Of a stretch of DNA of 5,181 nucleotides, positions 1-5,181 are shown one piece after another. A program made the translations under genes and the position numbers. Below the pieces are notes generated by a model. That model worked only from the letters and a program-made list of their open reading frames with translations, searched no databases and was not told where the DNA came from. The stretch is from Planctomycetota bacterium (GTDB lineage Bacteria; Planctomycetota; PLA2; JAEUHO01), in contig JAHEIK010000094.1 in NCBI GenBank assembly GCA_024639415.1, positions 1 through 5,181 on the forward strand, in the 5' to 3' direction. Each line of letters starts with the position of its first letter. The first letter of the stretch is position 1.

Positions 1-318
1 CGAGGCATGCAGCCCCACCATCATCAGGTTGTCCACCGCACCGCCGACCGCCATGCGCTTGGCGGTTGCGCCGTCGAGCGCCTGCGCGCTCGGGAACAGG
101 CCTGCCATGCCCACGTCGTCGGTGAGCATCTTGATCTGCCGCTCCACGGCAAGCCGATAGAACTTCCCTTCGCGAATGGGCTTGGGAAGCAGGCGCGTGA
201 CGGCGTAGCCGAGCAAGCCGACGAGCGTCGCGATCCAACGCAGGACGCGCTCGGGCAGGGAGAGCACGTAGGCCAGTAGATGATGCGGGAGCAGCGGACG
301 CGTCACGGCAGCGAGCAT
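1..318 (-). CDS. Unrecognised membrane-associated protein, N-terminal 106 residues (runs off the window)
   Basis: The reading frame begins at an ATG at 318 and stays open to base 1, so only the N-terminal 106 residues are visible. There is no in-frame ATG, GTG or TTG in the 14 codons before it, and the region just upstream has no good Shine-Dalgarno sequence. Residues 28-45 (RWIATLVGLLGYAVTRLLP area) form a short hydrophobic helix. It is followed by a basic, amphipathic stretch (PKPIREGKFYRLAVERQ) and then a Gly/Ala-rich second half ending in a hydrophobic run around residues 91-103 (AVGGAVDNLMMVG). There is no cleavable signal peptide pattern, so the protein is probably an inner-membrane or membrane-associated protein. 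I do not recognise the family and assign no function. It starts 25 nt after the stop codon of the Asp-box protein gene on the same strand, so co-transcription is likely. Codon use matches its neighbours. Confidence 0.7.
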   Translation of the reverse strand, partial: MLAAVTRPLLPHHLLAYVLSLPERVLRWIATLVGLLGYAVTRLLPKPIREGKFYRLAVERQIKMLTDDVGMAGLFPSAQALDGATAKRMAVGGAVDNLMMVGLHAS

Positions 319-343
319 ACTCGCCCGCGCGGCCCCGCGCCCG

Positions 344-3300
344 TCACTCGTCCCGCCCCACGTCGTACGGCGCGTAGCGGAACGCCTTGCCGGCCTTCTT
401 CGCCGCGGCCCGCTCCTCCGCCTCGTCCTCGTGCGCCATCCACCCGGTGTCCTGATGGCTCGGATCCATCTCCACCCGCAGATCGACCTCGTACGTCTTC
501 GCGCCCACGATCAGGACGACGCGGTAGGTACCCGGGCGGACGCGGGCGCCGAAGCGCCGCCGCGGCTTGGGATTGGCCCGCAGATCCCATGTGACCGCGT
601 GCAGGCCGGCATCGCTCGGAGCGCTCAGGGTCCGAACGACCGTGCCGTCGAGCTCGCGCACCTCCAAGCGCGCCGAAGGCACCTTGTCGATCGAGTACAG
701 GATACGAGCTCCGGTCGGGGGGTTCTTGCCCACGAAGGTACGCGACCTCCCGCGCGAAGGCTCCGGCCGCCACTGGACCGCCACGGCGGGTTCGAAGAGG
801 TGCGCAGGGCCCTCCGCTGGCTGCAGGGTCGACTTCGTGATCTGACGCAGCGTCGTGACGTCCATCACCCACAGGCTGCGCCCATGTGTACCGGCGATCA
901 GCTCCCCCGCCGTCGGATGTTGGGCGAACTGGTGCACCGCGACGGTAGGCAGGTTGGTATTCATGCTCGTCCAGAACGCGCCACGGTCGATCGAGACGAA
1001 GGCCCCCATCTCGGTACCCAGGTAGAGCACGTCCGGGTTCACGATGTCCTCACGCAGGACCCGGGTGGTTCCGGCCGAGGCGGGCAGCGTGCCGTGCAGC
1101 GCCTTCCAGCTGCGGCCGTAGTCTTCCGAGACGAAGACCAGTGCCCGGTCATCGTCACTGCGGTGACCGTCGAAGACGAGATACACGCGGCCTGCCACCG
1201 TGCGCGACGGCTCGATCCAGCTCACGTAGCGCCGATCCGGCTGGGCCACGGCCAGGGCGGGCCCCGGCGGCTTCGCAGGCGGCTTGACGGCGCCCTTGCG
1301 CGAGCCCTTCTCCGCGCCCTTGCGTGCCTTCTTCGCGCTCGGCTCCTCGGGCTTCTTGGGCGTTGCAGGCGGCGCGTACAGGTCGATCCACGTATGACCG
1401 CCGTCGCGCGTCATCCACACGCCGCCGTCATCCGTTCCGACGTAGAGCACACCAGGATCCCGCGGCGACTCCGCCAGGGCTGTCGCACTGCCGCGCTTCG
1501 TCGGTGTGATCTCCGGCGAGATGACGCGCATGCCGTTGCCGCGATCCAAGGAGCGGAACACGCGGTTGCCCGCGGTGTAGTAGATCTTGCTGTTGTGATG
1601 CGAGAGGATGAACGGCGTGTACCAGTTGAAGCGGTAGGCCTGCTCGCCCTTGGCCGGACGCGGTCGGAACATCGCGCGCTCACCGGAGCGTAGGTGGCGC
1701 CGGCCGACGTTGCCGTTCTGTGACTGGAAGTAGACGCGCTCCGGATCGTGCTTGTCCACCCGCACGCGGAACCCATCCCCACCGCCGATGCGCAGCCAAT
1801 CCTCGTTCGTCGGGCCCGCCGCATGCCGGACGCGGCCGGGGCCGCCCCAGCTGCCGTTGTCCTGCAGTCCGCCGTACACGCGGTAGTCGCGCCGGGGTCC
1901 GACGCCCACGTCGTAGAACTGGCCGATCGCTACGTGGTTGAGATGGTCGAAGTGCTCCCCACGGTCGTAGCTGACGTAGACGCCGCCGTCGTTGCCCAGG
2001 ATCAGGTGGCGACCGTTCGTCGGATCGATCCACAGTGCATGATGGTCCACGTGCACGCTGCGCGGCGTCCCGTCGTCCGTGAAGGTCTTGCCGCCGTCCT
2101 TGGAGCGCCAGAGCTTGATCCCCAGGACCCAGATGCGCTTCTCGTCGCTGGGGTCGACGCGGATCTCGCTGAAGTACATGGGCCGCGGGTTGACCGTGTT
2201 GATCCGCGTCCAGCTCTCGCCGCCGTCGATGGACCTGTAGACCCCGCCGTACTCGTGCCCTGAGGTGCCCTGCTGTTCCTGCAAGTTGGGACGTTGTCCG
2301 CCCAGGAACGCGCCGAACGGGCTGCGCATGCGCGCCTGGCGTCCACCGCCCTGCGGAGCGGCTCCCTTGCGAGCCTTGGGCTGCGGGCGCTTGCCGAGCG
2401 TGAGGTCGACGAACACGCTCTTGCGCTCGCGCGAGACCTCGACACGCACCTTGTCTCCCGCGACGTGCTGCCGGATCGTCTTCAGCAGCTCCCGGTACGA
2501 GTGCACCGTGGTGCCGTCGATGCCGATGATCACGTCGTTCTTCTTCAGGCCTGCCTTGGCGGCGGGACCCGCCTTCACTACGTTGGTGAGCTTCGCGCCG
2601 ACATCCGCGTCCGCACCGGTAATGCCTACATACGGAGCGTTCTCCGGCTCCGTGCCGATCTTCTCGGACTCCAGGACGAGGTAGACGTGCTCGGGGTTCT
2701 TGCGGAAATATTCGATGCCGATACGGCCCAGCTTGCCCGTCGGCAGACCTGCCGTGATGCGCTTGAAGTTCTTCCCGCCGTCGGTGGTCTTCCAGAGCCC
2801 GCCGCCGTCACCCCACTTCTTCGCGGGGTCGTTCGTGTCGAAGCCGTCCCGCATGCGCTCGTACGCCGCGACGAGGAGCGTATCGGGATCACTCGGGTGC
2901 ATCTGGATGTCCACCACCCCTGTCTTGTCGTCCAGATACCAGATCTTCTCCCAGGTCTTGCCGCCGTCGAGCGTCTTGTAGAGCCCGCGTGCCTCGTTCG
3001 GCCCCCAGAGCCGACCGAGTGCGCCGACGTAGACGATGTCGGGATTCTTGGGGTGGATGCGCACGGCGCCGATCTGGAACGTGCCATCCAGGCCCATGTG
3101 CTTCCAGGTCGATCCGCCGTCCACGGACTTGTAGACGCCGTTCCCCCACGACACCGAGTTGCGGGGATTGCATTCGCCCGTCCCAACCCAGAGGATCTTC
3201 GGATTCGACGGGGCGACGGCCACGTCCCCGATCGAGACGACCGCCTCGCGATCGAACTGGTGCTCGAACGTGATGCCGTTGTCGCTGGTCTTCAGCAAGC

Positions 3301-3553
3301 CGCCCGACGCGGTGGCGGCCCACCACAGCGTGGAGTCCTGCTCGCACACGGTGATCGAGGTGATGCGCCCCCCCATGTTCGCGGGGCCGATCGGCCGCCA
3401 CGGCATGGCCTCGAGCCAGGCCTGCGGCAATCGACCGGCTTCCTGCGCCTTGGGCTTGGGCGCAGCGGCCGGCTTCTCATCGGCACGTGCCCCTCCGGAG
3501 AGCGAGGCAAGGACGAGTGCGAGCAGCAGGAGGGCAAGGACGTGGCGACGCAT
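344..3553 (-). CDS. Secreted Asp-box (BNR) beta-propeller protein, sortilin/VPS10-like, with inserted PDZ domain
   Basis: The 1069-residue product is exported: residues 1-24 are a classic Sec signal peptide (MRR, a Leu/Ala core, then ARA before DEKP). Eleven Asp-box motifs (S/T-x-D-x-G-x-T/S-W/F) begin near residues 89, 143, 194, 256, 441, 484, 528, 668, 715, 809 and 854. Phrases typical of large bacterial sortilin/VPS10-like proteins are also present: HHALWIDP (about 504), GGLQDNGSWGG (about 561), GTDDGGVW (about 706) and GTHGRSLWVMD (about 888). A PDZ domain occupies about 306-389, flanked by a Gly/Arg-rich linker (391-432). A Lys/Pro/Ala-rich linker lies at about 728-767. The C-terminus (about 935-1030) looks like a beta-sandwich of the FlgD-Ig type (LEVRELDG...RPGTYRVVLIV). 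Such proteins are often labelled glycosyl hydrolases, but Asp-boxes are structural and I see no catalytic set. The cellular role is unknown; a periplasmic or extracellular binding or scaffold role is inferred. The ATG at 3553 is chosen because GGAG lies 6 nt upstream and the signal peptide starts directly there. An in-frame TTG ten codons earlier is disfavoured. Confidence 0.93.
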   Translation of the reverse strand: MRRHVLALLLLALVLASLSGGARADEKPAAAPKPKAQEAGRLPQAWLEAMPWRPIGPANMGGRITSITVCEQDSTLWWAATASGGLLKTSDNGITFEHQFDREAVVSIGDVAVAPSNPKILWVGTGECNPRNSVSWGNGVYKSVDGGSTWKHMGLDGTFQIGAVRIHPKNPDIVYVGALGRLWGPNEARGLYKTLDGGKTWEKIWYLDDKTGVVDIQMHPSDPDTLLVAAYERMRDGFDTNDPAKKWGDGGGLWKTTDGGKNFKRITAGLPTGKLGRIGIEYFRKNPEHVYLVLESEKIGTEPENAPYVGITGADADVGAKLTNVVKAGPAAKAGLKKNDVIIGIDGTTVHSYRELLKTIRQHVAGDKVRVEVSRERKSVFVDLTLGKRPQPKARKGAAPQGGGRQARMRSPFGAFLGGQRPNLQEQQGTSGHEYGGVYRSIDGGESWTRINTVNPRPMYFSEIRVDPSDEKRIWVLGIKLWRSKDGGKTFTDDGTPRSVHVDHHALWIDPTNGRHLILGNDGGVYVSYDRGEHFDHLNHVAIGQFYDVGVGPRRDYRVYGGLQDNGSWGGPGRVRHAAGPTNEDWLRIGGGDGFRVRVDKHDPERVYFQSQNGNVGRRHLRSGERAMFRPRPAKGEQAYRFNWYTPFILSHHNSKIYYTAGNRVFRSLDRGNGMRVISPEITPTKRGSATALAESPRDPGVLYVGTDDGGVWMTRDGGHTWIDLYAPPATPKKPEEPSAKKARKGAEKGSRKGAVKPPAKPPGPALAVAQPDRRYVSWIEPSRTVAGRVYLVFDGHRSDDDRALVFVSEDYGRSWKALHGTLPASAGTTRVLREDIVNPDVLYLGTEMGAFVSIDRGAFWTSMNTNLPTVAVHQFAQHPTAGELIAGTHGRSLWVMDVTTLRQITKSTLQPAEGPAHLFEPAVAVQWRPEPSRGRSRTFVGKNPPTGARILYSIDKVPSARLEVRELDGTVVRTLSAPSDAGLHAVTWDLRANPKPRRRFGARVRPGTYRVVLIVGAKTYEVDLRVEMDPSHQDTGWMAHEDEAEERAAAKKAGKAFRYAPYDVGRDE
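2387..2638 (-). other. PDZ domain inserted in the Asp-box propeller protein
   Basis: This segment encodes about residues 306-389 of the Asp-box protein. It begins with APYVGITGA, in the place of the peptide-binding loop. It continues with the hallmark PDZ core (AGPAAKAGLKKNDVIIGIDG), a helix (SYRELLKTIRQ) and a closing strand (DKVRVEVSRERKSVFVDLTL). This is the HtrA/Ctp-type circularly permuted bacterial PDZ pattern, which normally binds C-termini or hydrophobic peptide segments. It interrupts the propeller between Asp-box 4 (residue 256) and Asp-box 5 (residue 441). The protein has no protease domain, so the PDZ is probably a binding module. The domain call is firm; the ligand is unknown. 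Confidence 0.85.
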
Positions 3554-3559
3554 GGCGGG

Positions 3560-3563
3560 CTCC
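3560..3563 (-). promoter_or_regulatory. Shine-Dalgarno for the Asp-box protein gene
   Basis: On the minus strand GGAG is followed by six bases (CCCGCC) and then the ATG at 3553. This site decides the start. The longer reading from TTG at 3583 adds ten residues in front of an otherwise perfect signal peptide and would place the start codon about at the predicted transcription start. Confidence 0.6.
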
Positions 3564-3589
3564 ACGGAGTGCAGTGCGGGCAAGCCGCC

Positions 3590-3619
3590 ATTGCACCACC
3601 TGCGCGCCTAGGCCGTCAA
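3590..3619 (-). promoter_or_regulatory. Candidate sigma-70-like promoter for the Asp-box protein gene
   Basis: On the minus strand TTGACG (3614-3619) matches five of six bases of the -35 consensus. It is followed after 18 nt by TGCAAT (3590-3595), which matches four of six bases of the -10 consensus. Transcription would begin near 3583 and leave a leader of about 30 nt before the ATG at 3553. The match is by eye in GC-rich DNA, and the -10 is imperfect, so the call is tentative. Confidence 0.35.
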
Positions 3620-3622
3620 CGG

Positions 3623-3652
3623 ATGCGCGTGCGCCAAGCGGCGCTTACGCAT
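3623..3652. repeat. Interrupted inverted repeat between apbE and the Asp-box protein gene
   Basis: The 30-nt element has outer arms ATGCG/CGCAT (3623-3627 and 3648-3652) and inner arms GCGCC/GGCGC (3631-3635 and 3640-3644). A 3x3 internal loop separates them and the end loop is the tetranucleotide AAGC. It lies just upstream of the candidate -35 box. It could be part of a terminator region after apbE or an operator for the next promoter. No run of T follows on either strand, so a standard intrinsic terminator is not proven. Confidence 0.4.
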
Positions 3653-3670
3653 GGTGTTCGTACACTCGCT

Positions 3671-3693
3671 GCCGCCAGGGCGTCGATGGCGGC
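3671..3693 (-). terminator. Stem-loop downstream of apbE, possible terminator without a U-tract
   Basis: GCCGCCA (3671-3677) and TGGCGGC (3687-3693) form a perfect 7-bp GC-rich stem around a 9-nt loop, starting 23 nt after the apbE stop codon. On the transcribed strand the bases after the stem are AGCGAGTGTAC, without a U-run. It may be a U-less or Rho-assisted terminator, or an RNA-stabilising hairpin. Position after the last gene of the Rnf-side cluster supports an end-of-operon role. Confidence 0.3.
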
Positions 3694-3716
3694 CCCGGAG
3701 CGCCTCGGAATCGAAA

Positions 3717-4658
3717 TCAGGCAGGCTGCGTAAAGGTGGCCGTCGCGGCCGCGTCGGCGTCCAAGCACGTGGCCCGCTCGACCGTCACGCTGCGAGCGCG
3801 CGCGCGAACGGGTGCTCCCGTCTGCGGATCGAGCAGGTGGTGGTAGCGCGTACCGCCATGCTCGAAGAACTGCTGGTAGTCCCCCGAGGTGGCGACGGCG
3901 CCATCGCTCAACGCCAACGTCCGCACGAGGCGCTCGGGATCCTGCGCATCGCGCACGCCGACCTGCCAGGCATCGCCATCGACACTGCAGCCCAGCGCGT
4001 AGAGATCCCCTCCGACGTTCACGAGGCCGTCGCGCACGCCATGCGCCCGCAGGGCGGCCACGGCCATGTCGACACCGTGGCCCTTGGCGATGCCGCCCAG
4101 GTCGATCGCGACGTCGCCGTCACGGAAGTACACACGCCCGGCGTCCGCCGAGCGCTCGACCTCGAGGGCCTGCCACAGGCCCCGCGCAGCGAGCGGGCGC
4201 ACCTGCTCGGCAGACGGCGGCGCCTGCCTGCGCTTCACGTCCCACAGTCGGCTTGCCCTGCCCAAGCAGGGGTCGAACGCGCCGTCCGTGACGCGCGCCC
4301 ACTCCAGCGCTCGCAGGAGGACATCGGCCGTCTCCGCTGAGATCGTCACACTCGAGCGGGCGGCCAGGCGATTGGCACGGCCGACGTCGGAGTCCCGGCG
4401 GAAGCGCGACATCAGACGGTCGGTGTTGCGCAGCGCGTCGAAGGCCGCCTCGGTCGCGGCCCGGGCCAGACGGCGATCGTCGTGTACGACGGCGACTTCC
4501 GCGATGGTCCCCATGCTGGGGATGCGGCGCCGGACGATGCGCCGGGGAGCACGCGCGGCCCAGGGGATGGACGCTGCCACGAACACGCCGACGCCGAGTG
4601 CGAGGACTTCCCGGCGTTCCAGGGCGAGCGGCGTGCGCTTGGTGCGGATCTCAGCCAT
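3717..4658 (-). CDS. apbE: ApbE, FAD:protein FMN transferase
   Basis: ApbE transfers FMN from FAD to a threonine (or serine) of exported redox proteins such as RnfG, RnfD, NqrB and NqrC, in an Mg2+-dependent reaction at the outer face of the cytoplasmic membrane. The 313-residue product shows the family signatures in order: SMGT (48-51), MSRFRRDSDVGRAN (83-96), TDGAFDPCLG (124-133), DLGGIAKGHGVD (186-197), GLVNVGGDLYALG (211-223), SGDYQQFF (258-265) and HHLLDPQTGAP (273-283). The late motif D302-x3-T306 corresponds, from family knowledge, to metal ligands. The N-terminus has a twin-arginine-like signal or anchor (ERREVLALG at 14-22, then a hydrophobic stretch to AARA at about 37), consistent with export. 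The protein ends only seven residues after T306, whereas most ApbE proteins continue some 20-30 residues, so its C-terminus is short. GGAG lies 7 nt before the ATG, and the start lies inside the end of the preceding small gene. Its target is probably the Rnf complex encoded upstream. Confidence 0.95.
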   Translation of the reverse strand: MAEIRTKRTPLALERREVLALGVGVFVAASIPWAARAPRRIVRRRIPSMGTIAEVAVVHDDRRLARAATEAAFDALRNTDRLMSRFRRDSDVGRANRLAARSSVTISAETADVLLRALEWARVTDGAFDPCLGRASRLWDVKRRQAPPSAEQVRPLAARGLWQALEVERSADAGRVYFRDGDVAIDLGGIAKGHGVDMAVAALRAHGVRDGLVNVGGDLYALGCSVDGDAWQVGVRDAQDPERLVRTLALSDGAVATSGDYQQFFEHGGTRYHHLLDPQTGAPVRARARSVTVERATCLDADAAATATFTQPA

Positions 4659-4824
4659 CGGTTCGCTCCGGTGTCTTGCAGGGGGTCTGGCAGGCGCTGC
4701 AGCGCTCCGATACCCGGCCCTCGTCCGTGAAGTCGAACGCCAGGCGCGGCGCGCGTCCGCGGGTCAGGAGGCCGAGCAGCGCGAAGCCGACGGCGCACAC
4801 GAGGATGGTTGCCAAAGGGGTCAT
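4651..4824 (-). CDS. Small single-pass membrane protein with C-x2-C-x3-C tail, candidate Rnf maturation factor (NqrM-like architecture)
   Basis: This 57-residue gene is easily missed because of its size. It starts MTPLATILVCAVGFALLGLL, giving one membrane helix at about residues 3-21. The helix is followed at once by a basic turn (RGRAPR), which predicts that the tail faces the cytoplasm. The tail carries C42, C45 and C49 in the sequence ERCSACQTPCKTPERTDG; a fourth Cys, C10, lies in the helix. Its ATG overlaps the rnfA stop as ATGA, and its TGA lies 8 nt inside apbE, so it sits tightly between two Rnf-related genes. NqrM of Na+-NQR operons is also a very small one-helix protein with a Cys-rich tail encoded next to apbE, and it is needed for iron insertion at the intramembrane Fe-S site. 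By analogy this protein may deliver iron for the RnfA/RnfE cluster. The reading frame and topology are seen directly; the function is inferred. A generic metal-binding or redox role is the alternative. Confidence 0.75.
   Translation of the reverse strand: MTPLATILVCAVGFALLGLLTRGRAPRLAFDFTDEGRVSERCSACQTPCKTPERTDG
4666..4669 (-). promoter_or_regulatory. Shine-Dalgarno for apbE, inside the preceding small gene
   Basis: GGAG on the minus strand sits 7 nt before the apbE ATG at 4658. It lies within codons of the upstream 57-residue gene, so ribosomes translating that gene pass over the apbE initiation site, which favours coupled translation. Confidence 0.6.
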
Positions 4825-5181
4825 GCGGAACTCAGCAATCCGGCGAAGCCCATGAACGCCAAGGAGAGGCTCCCGGCAATGATGAGGACGATCGCCATGC
4901 CGCGCGCCACGTTCGGAACGTCGGCGCGGTCGGTCTCTTCGCGGATCGAGGCCATGAGGACCAGGGCCAGCGTCAGGCCGAGGCCCGCACCGATCGCGAA
5001 GAACAGCCCCTCGAAGAAGCCGTAGCCGCGGTTCGTCTGGAAGATGGCGAGACCGAGGATCGCGCAGTTGGTCGTGATCAGCGGCAGGTAGATGCCCAGC
5101 TGGCGGAACAGCGTCGGGCTGAGCTTCTTGATCGCCATCTCGACGATCTGCACCAGCGAAGCGATCACCACGATGAACGAG
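4821..5181 (-). CDS. rnfA: RnfA, membrane subunit of the Rnf ion-translocating ferredoxin:NAD+ oxidoreductase (C-terminal part)
   Basis: The frame is open to the right edge and gives the last 119 residues; RnfA is usually about 190, so roughly 70 N-terminal residues lie outside. RnfA is an integral subunit of the Rnf complex, which couples electron flow between ferredoxin and NAD+ to ion transport. With RnfE it binds a [2Fe-2S] cluster within the membrane. The fragment shows the family pattern closely: SFIVVIASLVQIVEMAIKK, then LGIYLPLITTNCAILGLAIF (its Cys is the expected cluster ligand), a Gly-rich helix (FFAIGAGLGLTLALVLMASIRE), the loop ADVPNVARGMAI, and a last helix ending LSLAFMGFAGLL. 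Four hydrophobic segments are visible. The LPLITTNC wording fits RnfA/RsxA better than the NqrE paralogue, which usually has LPLIAVNC at this site. A GTG at 5171 is an internal Val, not the start. The stop overlaps the next start as ATGA. Confidence 0.95.
   Translation of the reverse strand, partial: SFIVVIASLVQIVEMAIKKLSPTLFRQLGIYLPLITTNCAILGLAIFQTNRGYGFFEGLFFAIGAGLGLTLALVLMASIREETDRADVPNVARGMAIVLIIAGSLSLAFMGFAGLLSSA

Noticed and set aside
431..1693. Plus-strand open frame of 420 codons
   Set aside because: It is antisense to the C-terminal half of the Asp-box gene, is rich in Arg, Ala and Val, and shows no domain or convincing ribosome site. It is a GC-driven shadow frame.
750..3310. Recurring GCCGCCGTC-like words along the plus strand, suggesting a DNA repeat family
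   Set aside because: They are the reverse complement of GAC-GGC-GGC codons for Asp-Gly-Gly in the Asp-box motifs, at irregular spacing. They reflect a protein repeat, not a DNA element.
344..3553. Annotation of the Asp-box protein as a glycosyl hydrolase or sialidase
   Set aside because: Asp-boxes are structural turns found in many non-enzymatic propellers, and I see no sialidase catalytic set (Arg triad, Tyr/Glu pair) arranged as in that family.
3554..3583. Ten-codon upstream extension of the Asp-box gene starting at TTG (3583)
   Set aside because: The ATG at 3553 has GGAG 6 nt upstream and begins a perfect signal peptide. The TTG lies about where transcription is predicted to begin.
2294..3733. 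Plus-strand open frame of 479 codons
   Set aside because: It lies antisense to the signal peptide, Asp-boxes and PDZ of a well-supported gene. Its product is Arg/Ala/Val/Asp-rich with no recognisable domain, as expected for the mirror frame of GC-rich coding DNA.
4821..5181. NqrE instead of RnfA
   Set aside because: The LPLITTNC segment, the ADVP loop and the LAFMGFAGL end match RnfA/RsxA more closely than NqrE.

Overview
The window is GC-rich bacterial DNA in which every gene I can support lies on the minus strand, so the genes read from high to low coordinates. Codon choice (strong G/C at third positions), an Rnf electron-transport gene and a very large exported Asp-box protein suggest a high-GC Gram-negative-type bacterium. 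A planctomycete or a similar deep-branching, environmental lineage is my best guess, but nothing here fixes the taxonomy.

Region 3717-5181 is the 3' end of an Rnf operon. It holds the C-terminal 119 residues of RnfA, a 57-residue membrane protein with a cysteine cluster, and ApbE, the FAD:protein FMN transferase that flavinylates Rnf/Nqr subunits. The three genes are locked together by overlaps: ATGA between rnfA and the small gene, and 8 nt between the small gene and apbE. The small gene is the most interesting object in the window. Its size, single membrane segment, C-x2-C-x3-C tail and position suggest an Rnf counterpart of NqrM, the iron-delivery maturation factor of Na+-NQR. That is an inference from architecture and context, not a demonstrated homology.

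Region 3554-3716 is a 163-nt intergenic stretch. It contains two inverted repeats after apbE and a plausible sigma-70-like promoter, so the Rnf transcription unit probably ends here and a new one begins.

Region 344-3553 encodes a secreted protein of 1069 residues with eleven Asp-box (BNR) motifs. It belongs to the sortilin/VPS10-like beta-propeller proteins, with a PDZ domain inserted between the fourth and fifth Asp-boxes and a C-terminal beta-sandwich-like region. Region 1-318 is the N-terminal part of an unrecognised membrane-associated protein starting 25 nt downstream, probably in the same transcription unit. I saw no rRNA, tRNA, CRISPR array, insertion sequence or origin.
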